From assembly GCA_965657965.1 (NCBI GenBank), contig CBFHQM010000008.1, forward strand, positions 1 to 64,000: a DNA stretch of 64,000 nt. The letters run 5' to 3'. Positions 35,418-43,527 of the stretch are shown piece by piece; positions within the stretch are counted from its first letter, which is position 1; each line of letters opens with the position of its first letter. The stretch is from UBA8752 sp965657965 (GTDB lineage Bacteria; Bacteroidota; Bacteroidia; Flavobacteriales_D; Sanyastnellaceae). Both the position numbers and the translations under genes were made by a program. A model generated the notes under the pieces. It ran no database searches. It was not told the origin of the DNA and saw nothing but the letters and a program-made list of their open reading frames with translations.

Positions 35418-36454
35418 GTCACTGGAATCGTCTCTGGAAATTCGGGAGCATCCTGCTCCTTGCGTACGTCGTTGTGCGCGGTTTTTCTACCCCACTTCAA
35501 CCCGGTTTGGTTGAAGCAGAACCCAACGCCTTGTCGGAAGGGCGTCAAAACATCTCCTTTTTGGCCGTGGGGCAGCCCTTCCTGCGCCCCGGAGAAAAAG
35601 AGTCGGACTTCCAGCTCATCCTGAAGTCGGGCAACGACTTGCTCCAAACTGAATTGACCGCGGTCGATGCCCACAAGGTGAGCGCCAAGGTCAACATCCC
35701 CTCCTCTCTTCCCTCACCTGCGCTGGATGCGTACTTGTTTACCCCATCCGCAGGCACCCTCTTTTTGGGCAATGCCTTCTTCGTCGAAGGAACGGCAAAA
35801 GGCCCTATTCCACCGAACTTCCAAACGTCCATCCCGGAGAACCCTGCGCCAGAACTGGGGTTCAGCTTTCCTTACCAACCCAACATCATGGAGAGCATTC
35901 GCAATCTCCTGTGGCATGTTCCGATGTGGTTTGCCATGTTTTTTGTGATGGGCATTGGGTTTTTCGCCTCTTTGGCTCAACTCAGAACCGGCCAAGTTCA
36001 TTGGGACCACCGCGCAGAAGCCGCAGTGCGCACAGGCCTTGTTTTCGGCATTCTCGGCTTGATCACAGGATCTTTGTGGGCCCGCTTTACGTGGGGTGCT
36101 TGGTGGGTCTCTGATCCGCAACTCAACGGGGCCTTGGTCACCGTGTTGCTGTATTCCGGATACATGGTCCTGCGCGCCGCCATGGGCGACGATGATCGGG
36201 TTGGGCGACTCGCTGCTGTGTACAATGTTTTTGCCTTCGTGATGCTGGTCATTTTACTCATGGTCCTGCCCCGCTATACCGAGAGCCTCCACCCGGGAAA
36301 GGATGGGAATCCCGGTTTCAATAGCTACGACTTGGACAACAGTCTTCGCGCTGTATTCTACCCCGCAGTCATCGGATGGGGCGCCCTATGCTATTGGATG
36401 TACAGCCTACGCCTTCGCATGAACCGCATCCAACACCACTTGTTGACTCAATGA
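35414..36454 (+). CDS. ccmC: CcmC-like heme handling protein with an extra extracytoplasmic domain
   Basis: A 346-residue protein of the CcmC/CcsA group. It has one N-terminal helix (residues about 9-23), then an inserted polar, beta-rich segment of about 130 residues before the conserved WHVPMWFAM (His about 168). The tryptophan-rich heme motif WGAWWVSDPQL (about 227-237) and five further helices follow. Usual CcmC proteins are near 220-250 residues with a short first loop, so the insertion at about 26-155 is unusual. It is likely to face the periplasm. Overlaps ccmB and ccmD starts with ATGA junctions. Confidence 0.88.
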   Translation: MSHWNRLWKFGSILLLAYVVVRGFSTPLQPGLVEAEPNALSEGRQNISFLAVGQPFLRPGEKESDFQLILKSGNDLLQTELTAVDAHKVSAKVNIPSSLPSPALDAYLFTPSAGTLFLGNAFFVEGTAKGPIPPNFQTSIPENPAPELGFSFPYQPNIMESIRNLLWHVPMWFAMFFVMGIGFFASLAQLRTGQVHWDHRAEAAVRTGLVFGILGLITGSLWARFTWGAWWVSDPQLNGALVTVLLYSGYMVLRAAMGDDDRVGRLAAVYNVFAFVMLVILLMVLPRYTESLHPGKDGNPGFNSYDLDNSLRAVFYPAVIGWGALCYWMYSLRLRMNRIQHHLLTQ

Positions 36455-36636
36455 CAGCCAGTATGCTTGCTCTATTCTTTTGTTCCAATATGGAAGGTTT
36501 CTTTTTTGGCAGTGGCAAAGCACATGTCGTCACCGGGGTCGCCCTGGTCATTTTAGCCGGTTTGGCTCTATCCCTGTGGAGAATGGACCGCAGGCTTTCC
36601 AAAATGGAAGACGACCTTAACCCGCCGAAATCCTAA
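36451..36636 (+). CDS. ccmD: CcmD-like small membrane protein
   Basis: A 61-residue protein whose ATG overlaps the ccmC stop. The core is GKAHVVTGVALVILAGLALSLW followed by RMDRRLSKMEDDL, the usual one-helix plus charged-tail layout of CcmD in Bacteroidota. CcmD helps hold CcmE in the ABC complex. ATGs at 36463 and 36490 are possible alternatives that would drop the first residues. CcmE follows 4 bases downstream. Confidence 0.8.
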   Translation: MTASMLALFFCSNMEGFFFGSGKAHVVTGVALVILAGLALSLWRMDRRLSKMEDDLNPPKS

Positions 36637-36640
36637 TTGC

Positions 36641-37045
36641 ATGAGCCGCACAAACATTTTTGTGATCCTCTTGGTGGCCATCCTCATGGGAAGCCTGTTC
36701 AGCGTATTCAGCCAGAATAGCGAGTCGGTGGTCTTTGCACGCGCTTTTGCCGAACCCGGTGTAGAATTTAAAATTTCGGGCACCCTGAACACCGACCATC
36801 CTGTGCTGTACAACCCCGAAGTCAATGTGACCGAAACGCGGTTTCACATGCGGGACAAAGACGGCGCCTCCCATGCGGTGGTTTTGAGAAAAGCCAAACC
36901 CACAGGTCTTGAGCAAAGTGAATCCATTGATTTGTATGGACAGGTGGTCGATGGAGAGTTTGTCGCTGGTGAAATGCTCATGAAGTGTCCGAGCAAATAC
37001 AATGAACAGTCCCACAACCTCGCAGAGGCTGTCGAACAAAATTGA
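36641..37045 (+). CDS. ccmE: Heme chaperone CcmE, CxxxY variant
   Basis: A 134-residue protein with one N-terminal membrane anchor (FVILLVAILMGSLFSVF) and an OB-fold domain (FKISGTLN, FHMRDKDG, LYGQVVDGEFVAGEMLMKC). In most CcmE proteins the heme is attached through His in HxxxY; here the motif is CPSKY (residues 116-120), i.e. CxxxY. CxxxY is known from the archaeal/deltaproteobacterial-type system I* variants, where Cys takes the place of His. It passes heme to CcmF, encoded 10 bases downstream. Confidence 0.9.
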   Translation: MSRTNIFVILLVAILMGSLFSVFSQNSESVVFARAFAEPGVEFKISGTLNTDHPVLYNPEVNVTETRFHMRDKDGASHAVVLRKAKPTGLEQSESIDLYGQVVDGEFVAGEMLMKCPSKYNEQSHNLAEAVEQN

Positions 37046-37054
37046 TTCCAAAAC

Positions 37055-39865
37055 GTGGACATCACTTACCTCAACGAATGGACTTGGGCGGCTTCTTTAG
37101 GCCGCCTTCTTCTCGCTTTGGCCTTCGCCGCTGGGCTGGCCTCTACCATTGGGTATGTCGCCGCTGTTCGGCGCCCCCAATCCAATTGGATGGCCCTCGG
37201 TCGGTGGGGGTTCCGTTTTCATGCCTCTGCCATTTTCGGCGCCATCGGCTTGATGTACTTGCTCATCTTTTCGCACCGGTACGAGTTCCAATACATCTGG
37301 AAACACCTCAATGATGCCATGCCCACCAAGTTGGCTCTTGCCAGTTTTTGGGGCGGTCAAGAAGGTGGATTCCTGTTGTGGATGTTCTGGATGTTGCTGC
37401 TCGCCATCCTCTTTCTCCGGCGGCTTCCAGGCAAGTTAGAGGCCCCTGTCATGGCCGTTCACGGAGGCGTACTTACCGCACTGAGCTCCATGCTGTTGGG
37501 ATTGTACTTTGGTGAGTTCCAGTTCGGCATGGACCCCTTCTTACTGCTGAGGGAAGCGCCTGAAAATGTGGGCATGCCGTGGACGTTCAATCCAGACTAT
37601 TTGGCATTGATTCCTCAATTCGCAGACGGACAAGGACTCAATCCTCTGCTGCAGAATTACTGGATGGTCATCCATCCACCCACGTTGTTCCTCGGGTTTG
37701 CAAGCACCCTCATGCCCTTCGCCATGGCCATGGCTGGCTTGTGGCTCAAGGACCACAAAACATGGATGAAGGCCGCCATTGGATGGTCCTTTTTCGGCGT
37801 GGCCATCCTCGGTGCTGGCATCCTCATGGGCGGTGCATGGGCGTATGAAGCACTCAGCTTTGGCGGCTTTTGGGCCTGGGATCCCGTCGAAAACAGCTCT
37901 TTGGTCCCCTGGTTGGTTTTGGTCGCGGGCGCCCATCTGCTCTTGATCAACCGCAGCAAGCCCGGCACCGCCATTACGGCCACCTACCTCATGATTGGCT
38001 TGGCCTTTCTTTTGGTCGTCTATTCCACGTTTTTGACCAAGAGCGGCATTCTCGGTGACACTTCCGTACACAGCTTCGTCGACAGTGGAATTTTACCCCA
38101 ACTGCTCACCTTCTTGATGGGGTGCAGTGGCTTGTTCTGCGCCATGCTCCTTCGCCCCGGGTCGGACAGGAAAATCTACGGCGGCATCCAAGCCATACTG
38201 GCCGTGGGCGTAATATTGGTTGACCCGGCCTTGTGCCTACTGGGCATGGTTGTGGTCATGGTACTCGCAGGGCTCAGAGGGCACTTGAATCACCTCCCTC
38301 GAACCGACCAAGAAAGCCCCCTCTGGACGCGGGAGTTCTGGATGTTTGTTGGTGGCATGCTCATGTTTGCCTCTGCCGTGCACATTACATTTCAAACGAG
38401 TCTACCAGTATTCAATCATTTCTTGACCCCTTTTAGCGGTTTCTTCCAAAGCATTTTTGAATCCACAGGCTCCAACTTGGCTCGGAAGTTGGCCGCGCAC
38501 AATTTGGCGCCAGGCACTGATTTTGACTCTACCTATCACGCCATTCAAGTGCCCTTGGCCTTTTTGTTTATTGGCATCACCGCCTTCACTCAGTACCTGC
38601 GCTATGGAAAGGCACCTCGGAAAGAGGCCTTTTTTCAGCCCTTGAGGAGCCTCGTTTCGGCCGTGGTTTTAACCGTCGCATTTGCCCTCGCTTTTGATTT
38701 CCACGCCTGGGAGACGCCGAGGGTGGCCTTGATCTTCGCTTGCCTATGGTCTGTGCTCGCCAACGCCGACTACATCCTACAAGTGTTGAAGGGCAAATGG
38801 GACCACGCGGGCGCCAGTGTGGCCCACATCGGATTTGCACTGGTCATTTTGGGCGCCGTGATTTCCAACGCCAAAAAAGATGTCATCAGCAGCAATCAAT
38901 TCGGCGACCTGGCCATGTTGAATGAGGCCCTTTCCAACGAAGAAGATTTGCTATTGCTTGAAGGCGACACCTTAGCCATGGGACCGTACTACGTGTGCTA
39001 TCGTGAACGAAGACAAGAAGGCATTCACGCCAAATTCTCGGTGGATTATTTCGAAACCTTGCCTGAGAACTACACCACTGGCGAGGTCGTGGCCAAGGAT
39101 GGGTTCCTCTTCCAATGTACCGAAGACCATACAGCCTTGCCCCGATTCGAGGACGACATGGAGGACCATTGGACCTTCGTCCCCATTCCCAACGCGCGGC
39201 AACAGCGTGAGGCCAAGCCATGGTCCGCTGGACGTCCCGGACCGTTCCTCTTTACGCTCGATCCGAAAATTCAGCTCAACGAGCAAATGGGCAACGCCCC
39301 TGAACCGGATACACACAGGTTCTGGAACCGAGATTTGTACACGCACATCAAGTGGGGTCGCGTATCTGACCCAGAGGCCGACGACGAGGGCTGGATGGAC
39401 GGCAGAAAGCACGACTTGATGCGCAGAGACAGCCTCATGATTGGCAAGAGCGTCTTGGCATTGGACTCCATTTCCGCTGTAACCATGCAACAAAAGCCTG
39501 CATTTGGATTGCTCGACAAAGACTTGGGTGTGGCCGCTCACTTTCGACTGACCGGAAACGGCCCCGACACCAACTTCACTGCACTCTACATTGTCCGAGA
39601 CAGCTTGGTGATTCCCGACATGGTCACACTCGACGGCCGAGGCGTCAAGCTCCGCATCGATGGCTTTCGACCCGCTGAAGCCACTTTCGAAACTGTCGTT
39701 TGGGAAAATCTGTCGATTCGCCGAGATTTCATTGTGATGCAAGCCACCGTATTTCCCCAAATCAACCTGTTGTGGCTCGGGTGCATCATCATGACAATCG
39801 GCGCACTGATGTCGGTCAGACAGACCCGTCGCGTGCAACGCAAACGCCCTTCGAAGTCATCATGA
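37055..39865 (+). CDS. ccmF: Cytochrome c heme lyase subunit CcmF
   Basis: A 936-residue polytopic protein with the CcmF signature GLNPLLQNYWMVIHPPTLFL, the WWD-type region GGFWAWDPVENSSLVPWLV and about 14 hydrophobic helices. A long polar domain (residues about 620-895) sits before the last helix, as in Bacteroidota homologues; proteobacterial CcmF is about 650 residues. CcmF ligates heme to apocytochrome c in the periplasm. The GTG at 37055 is the start. Its stop overlaps the DUF2520 gene's ATG, so the operon continues. No ccmH/ccmG is seen. Confidence 0.93.
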   Translation: MDITYLNEWTWAASLGRLLLALAFAAGLASTIGYVAAVRRPQSNWMALGRWGFRFHASAIFGAIGLMYLLIFSHRYEFQYIWKHLNDAMPTKLALASFWGGQEGGFLLWMFWMLLLAILFLRRLPGKLEAPVMAVHGGVLTALSSMLLGLYFGEFQFGMDPFLLLREAPENVGMPWTFNPDYLALIPQFADGQGLNPLLQNYWMVIHPPTLFLGFASTLMPFAMAMAGLWLKDHKTWMKAAIGWSFFGVAILGAGILMGGAWAYEALSFGGFWAWDPVENSSLVPWLVLVAGAHLLLINRSKPGTAITATYLMIGLAFLLVVYSTFLTKSGILGDTSVHSFVDSGILPQLLTFLMGCSGLFCAMLLRPGSDRKIYGGIQAILAVGVILVDPALCLLGMVVVMVLAGLRGHLNHLPRTDQESPLWTREFWMFVGGMLMFASAVHITFQTSLPVFNHFLTPFSGFFQSIFESTGSNLARKLAAHNLAPGTDFDSTYHAIQVPLAFLFIGITAFTQYLRYGKAPRKEAFFQPLRSLVSAVVLTVAFALAFDFHAWETPRVALIFACLWSVLANADYILQVLKGKWDHAGASVAHIGFALVILGAVISNAKKDVISSNQFGDLAMLNEALSNEEDLLLLEGDTLAMGPYYVCYRERRQEGIHAKFSVDYFETLPENYTTGEVVAKDGFLFQCTEDHTALPRFEDDMEDHWTFVPIPNARQQREAKPWSAGRPGPFLFTLDPKIQLNEQMGNAPEPDTHRFWNRDLYTHIKWGRVSDPEADDEGWMDGRKHDLMRRDSLMIGKSVLALDSISAVTMQQKPAFGLLDKDLGVAAHFRLTGNGPDTNFTALYIVRDSLVIPDMVTLDGRGVKLRIDGFRPAEATFETVVWENLSIRRDFIVMQATVFPQINLLWLGCIIMTIGALMSVRQTRRVQRKRPSKSS

Positions 39866-40650
39866 TGGCCAAGGCCCACGTGATTGGCATGGGACGACTC
39901 GGACAACATTTGTCTGTGCGTTTGGCCGCCTTGGGCGTCGTGGTGACCCGATTCAACCGGACGCCTCATCCCGGCGCCCTGCCCTTGTCCAATTGGAAAC
40001 CAGAAGAAGGCTTGGACGCCGTTTTTCTCACCGTATCCGATGGCGCCATTTCGGAAGTTGCCCAATCGTTGGTGGACACGTTGCCCAAGACTTCTTGTCT
40101 GATTCACCATGCCGGATCTGTAGCGCGTGACATTCTGCCTTGGCCAAAAAGTCAAACGGGTGTGCTCTGGCCCCCCATGACCTTTCTCCCGGGCGAAACC
40201 CCCGATTGGCCAACACTGCCCATGGCCGTGGATTCCGAACACCACGGAATTCAAGATTGGGCGCACTGCATTGCCCCCCGCTCCTTCGCTGTGAATGAGG
40301 CGCAACGCAAACACCTCCACCTTGGTGCGGTCATGCTCGGCAACCTTACGGCGGCCTGGATTGGCACTGTCGCTCAGCACCTTCAACAGATGCAGCTTGA
40401 CCCCTCGATTCTTTCCCCGCTTGTTCAAGCGAGCGTGGACAAGGCGCTCCAAGGAAACGCCCTAGACACCGTAACGGGCCCAGCCGCCCGAAACGACAGA
40501 ACCACTTTGACCGCACAAGCGGAACTGCTTCAATCTCCGGAAATCCAGCCGCAGCTGGCCCTCCTCCACCACCACCTTACCCAATCCATTCTCGCGCATC
40601 ATGGACACCTCCCCCTCCCCCCATTTCAAACAGAGACTCGCCAAGATTGA
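39862..40650 (+). CDS. DUF2520/Rossmann-like oxidoreductase
   Basis: A 262-residue protein with an N-terminal NAD(P)-binding fold (AHVIGMGRLGQHLSVRLAALG) followed by DAVFLTVSDGAISEVA and a DUF2520 C-terminal helical domain (HLHLGAVMLGNLTAAWIGTV). The family resembles dehydrogenases such as 6-phosphogluconate or pyrroline-5-carboxylate reductases but its substrate is unknown. It overlaps the ccmF stop (ATGA), and its last 50 bases overlap the kdsC reading frame. DUF2520 next to KdsC is a recurrent Bacteroidota pairing. Confidence 0.85.
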   Translation: MMAKAHVIGMGRLGQHLSVRLAALGVVVTRFNRTPHPGALPLSNWKPEEGLDAVFLTVSDGAISEVAQSLVDTLPKTSCLIHHAGSVARDILPWPKSQTGVLWPPMTFLPGETPDWPTLPMAVDSEHHGIQDWAHCIAPRSFAVNEAQRKHLHLGAVMLGNLTAAWIGTVAQHLQQMQLDPSILSPLVQASVDKALQGNALDTVTGPAARNDRTTLTAQAELLQSPEIQPQLALLHHHLTQSILAHHGHLPLPPFQTETRQD

Positions 40651-41137
40651 GGCTTTTGTCTTCGACAACGACGGCGTCTTTACCAATGGCACGGTCTACC
40701 TCATGCCCGGTGGAGAGCAAGTACGCACGGCCAGCACGCGAGACGGGTATGCTGTCCAACACGCTGCAAAATGCGGGGTGAAAATGGCCATGATCACCGG
40801 AGGAAAAAGTGACGAAGTCATTCGACGCATGAATGGTTTGGGCGTGACTGAAGTGATCACAGGGGCTGCAGTTAAAATCACAGAACTTGAAGATTTGTGC
40901 GCCCGATGGGGCATCACCCTCGATCAAGTTTGCTACATGGGCGACGACATTCCCGACATTCCCGTGCTCAAAGCCTCCGGTTTGGCCTGCTGTCCGCACG
41001 ACGCGGTTCCCGAGGTTCGCGCGGTGTGTGACTACATCAGTCCAATCAACGGAGGCTATGGCTGTGTTCGTGATATTTTGGAGCAAGCCATGAAAGTGAA
41101 AGGACTGTGGATGAATGAGCTCGCCCACGCGTGGTGA
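40601..41137 (+). CDS. kdsC: KdsC-like HAD phosphatase (3-deoxy-D-manno-octulosonate 8-phosphate phosphatase)
   Basis: A 178-residue HAD protein with the DxD motif FDNDGVFTNGTVY (residues about 21-33), RDGYAVQHAAKCG, the threonine motif MITGGKSDEVI and the metal-binding YMGDDIPDIPVL. The C-terminal YISPINGGYGCVRDILEQ is typical of KdsC, which makes Kdo for LPS, although some members hydrolyse other sugar acid phosphates. The start at 40601 lies 50 bases inside the upstream gene; no later in-frame start would keep the DxD region. Confidence 0.88.
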   Translation: MDTSPSPHFKQRLAKIEAFVFDNDGVFTNGTVYLMPGGEQVRTASTRDGYAVQHAAKCGVKMAMITGGKSDEVIRRMNGLGVTEVITGAAVKITELEDLCARWGITLDQVCYMGDDIPDIPVLKASGLACCPHDAVPEVRAVCDYISPINGGYGCVRDILEQAMKVKGLWMNELAHAW

Positions 41138-41142
41138 AAGCG

Positions 41143-41150
41143 TAAGTTTG
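41143..41150 (+). promoter_or_regulatory. -7 promoter box TAAGTTTG for yidC
   Basis: TAAGTTTGCC is a perfect TAnnTTTGC match ending 7 nt before the yidC ATG and starting 5 nt after the kdsC stop. No clear -33 TTTG. Confidence 0.55.
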
Positions 41151-41157
41151 CCAATCT

Positions 41158-42957
41158 ATGGATCGCAACACCATTACCGGTTTCGTGCTGATTTTCGCGA
41201 TGGTCATCGTGTATCAGCTTTATTTCGTTCCTGCTCCGGAACCTCAAGCAGAACCCACGGCTCAAACGGCCCCCACCCCGGAGGTGACGGAAGCCGCTAC
41301 TGAAATCCCCAGAGGGACCGCCAACCTTCTCGACAGCACCTATGTCGCGCAAACGGTGGTCCTGACGTCGGAGGTTTTGAAAGTCGAATTGACCACAGAC
41401 GGCGGTGTGCCTGTCTTGGCTGAATTGCAGGATGGTTATTTGGACTATTGGTCCAAGGCGCCCATTCGTCTCTGGACCCCTGATGGCTCCGCCATGAATT
41501 GGATTGCGCGGGGAGAAGGCTCTTATGATCAAAATTTCGACGTCGTTTCAAACAACGGAACCGAGGTAATCCTCAGAAACCGCGGTACGGGGCCGTTGAG
41601 GAGCCTGACATACACCATTGACGGTTATCTGCTCGACGTGAGTGCAGAGTTTGCCGATGCCCGGGGAGAGGTCGGATTCCAGTGGCAAGCCGATGGCGCC
41701 CACAACGAGAAAGGCATCGACGTTGAACGTCAAAAGAGCAGCATCTTTTATCGCGAGCAAGGGCGAGGAAGGGACTACTTGAGCGAAGGAAGAGACAAGA
41801 CTGAAACCATTGAAGACCCACTGGAATGGGTGGCTTTCAAACAAAACTATTTCTCCGCCATCGTCGGAACCGAAGCCGGATTTACATCTGGTGAAATCAG
41901 GAGTCTTCCCCCAATCGAATCCTCAGACACGTCTTGGACCATGCGCTATGGTATGGACGTGAAAATGCCCACCGAGATCATAAATGGCCGCGAAGTGGCT
42001 GACCTGAAATTCTACTTTGGGCCCAATGACGCCTCTCAATTGGCCACAACAGGCTGGGGTGAAATTAGCCGTGTCATTGACTTCGGTTGGTGGATTTTTG
42101 GATGGATCAACCGCAATTTGATCTTCCCGTTCTACGGCCTGTTGGCGAAATACATCGGGTCCGCTGGCTTGATCGTTTTGATCATGACCCTGTGCATCAA
42201 AACCATGCTCTCTCCCATCACTTGGAAGAACTACTTGAGCTCGGCCAAAATGCGCCTGTTGAAGCCAGACATTGAGGAAATCAACGCCCAGTTCCCTGAC
42301 CAAGATGATGCGGTTCAGCGGCAACAAGCCACCATGAAATTGTACCGCGACAGTGGTGTGAATCCTTTGGCAGGCTGTCTCCCGCAATTGATTCAGATGC
42401 CACTGCTTTACGCGATGTTCCGCTTTTTCCCGGCCAACATCGAACTGCGCGGAAAGTCCTTTTTGTGGGCAGACGACCTCGGTGCATACGACAGCATTCT
42501 GGACTTGCCTTTCGAGATTCCTTTCTATGGAGCACACGTTTCCGGCTTCACCCTTTTGATGGCCGCTTCCATGTTTTTCTACATGGGACAAACCATGTCG
42601 CAGCAGGCCGCCCCCACTCAACCGGGAATGCCTGACATGCGCATCATGGCCAAGGTCATGCCGTTTTTCATGCTGTTCTTCTTCAACAAGTTTGCCAGTG
42701 GATTGAGCCTGTACTACTTCATAGCCAACCTGGTCACCATTGGCCAAGTCAGCGCCGTCAAGCGCTTCTTTATCGATGAAGACAAGATCCGCGAGAAAAT
42801 CAAGTCCAAACAGGCCGCACCCAAGCCTGAGAAAAAGAAGAGTGGTTTCGCAGAGCGCTTGGAGGCCATGCAAAAAGAGCAACAAAAAAGGTCGGAAGAG
42901 ATGAAGACCCAGCGGGACCAAACGCGAAAGTCAAGGAACCAAAAGCGCAAGAAGTGA
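41158..42957 (+). CDS. yidC: Membrane protein insertase YidC
   Basis: The 599-residue insertase has an N-terminal membrane anchor (TGFVLIFAMVIVYQLYFV), a large periplasmic beta domain (about residues 50-330) and the conserved insertase core of five helices. Core features include MTLCIKTMLSPITWKNYLSS, CLPQLIQMPLLYAMFRFFP and VMPFFMLFFFNKFASGLSLYY, with a basic C-terminal tail (KKKSGFAERLEAMQKEQQ). YidC inserts and folds inner-membrane proteins alone or with SecYEG. The GTG of the next gene overlaps its stop. Confidence 0.96.
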   Translation: MDRNTITGFVLIFAMVIVYQLYFVPAPEPQAEPTAQTAPTPEVTEAATEIPRGTANLLDSTYVAQTVVLTSEVLKVELTTDGGVPVLAELQDGYLDYWSKAPIRLWTPDGSAMNWIARGEGSYDQNFDVVSNNGTEVILRNRGTGPLRSLTYTIDGYLLDVSAEFADARGEVGFQWQADGAHNEKGIDVERQKSSIFYREQGRGRDYLSEGRDKTETIEDPLEWVAFKQNYFSAIVGTEAGFTSGEIRSLPPIESSDTSWTMRYGMDVKMPTEIINGREVADLKFYFGPNDASQLATTGWGEISRVIDFGWWIFGWINRNLIFPFYGLLAKYIGSAGLIVLIMTLCIKTMLSPITWKNYLSSAKMRLLKPDIEEINAQFPDQDDAVQRQQATMKLYRDSGVNPLAGCLPQLIQMPLLYAMFRFFPANIELRGKSFLWADDLGAYDSILDLPFEIPFYGAHVSGFTLLMAASMFFYMGQTMSQQAAPTQPGMPDMRIMAKVMPFFMLFFFNKFASGLSLYYFIANLVTIGQVSAVKRFFIDEDKIREKIKSKQAAPKPEKKKSGFAERLEAMQKEQQKRSEEMKTQRDQTRKSRNQKRKK

Positions 42958-43436
42958 GCGCACGCCTGAGCCTTCAACTGACGCGATTTACAACCTGGAC
43001 AGCAGGTCTAATCTTGCTCGGACTCATGGGATGGGGATGCCGTGGGCCACAGTCCTTCCTAAAAAGTGATGCCTCCCCGTTGTTGTCCTACGAACGAACC
43101 ATGTGCTATGGCTCCTGTCCTGCCTTCAAGCTGGACATGCAAGCCGATGGCGCCGTCTTCTTCCATGGCCGGGCACATACCCAACCCTTGGGGAAATACC
43201 GCGCGCAATGGTCCCCGGCAGACCTTTCTAAACTGGCGCAAACGGCCGTTGACGTTCAACTCGACAAAAAGGCAGGCACTTACGACAATCCCATGATCAT
43301 GGATTTGCCATCGACTCGCCTTCATTTCGGCGAGCACCGCGTTTTAGACCGGATCGACGGACCCGATTTAAAGGCGATTTACAACGTCTTGGATAGCCTC
43401 ATCTCGGCCTCCAAATGGGTGCCTGAGCCCCGCTAA
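42954..43436 (+). CDS. DUF6438-like lipoprotein
   Basis: A 160-residue protein with a lipoprotein signal (LILLGLMGWGC). The rest has the DUF6438 look: LSYERTMCYGSCPAFKLDMQ, DGAVFFHG, then LSKLAQTAVD and a short C-terminal helix. The CYGSCP cysteine pair is characteristic. Function unknown; probably an outer-membrane or periplasmic lipoprotein. The GTG start overlaps the yidC stop (GTGA). Confidence 0.8.
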   Translation: MSARLSLQLTRFTTWTAGLILLGLMGWGCRGPQSFLKSDASPLLSYERTMCYGSCPAFKLDMQADGAVFFHGRAHTQPLGKYRAQWSPADLSKLAQTAVDVQLDKKAGTYDNPMIMDLPSTRLHFGEHRVLDRIDGPDLKAIYNVLDSLISASKWVPEPR

Positions 43437-43527
43437 GGCAGTTGCTTCGGCGCAGATGAGGGGGAAACCCTCACGCCTCCTATTTTCGCGCCGCGCATTG
43501 GTCCTGAACACTGACCAATGGACAACG

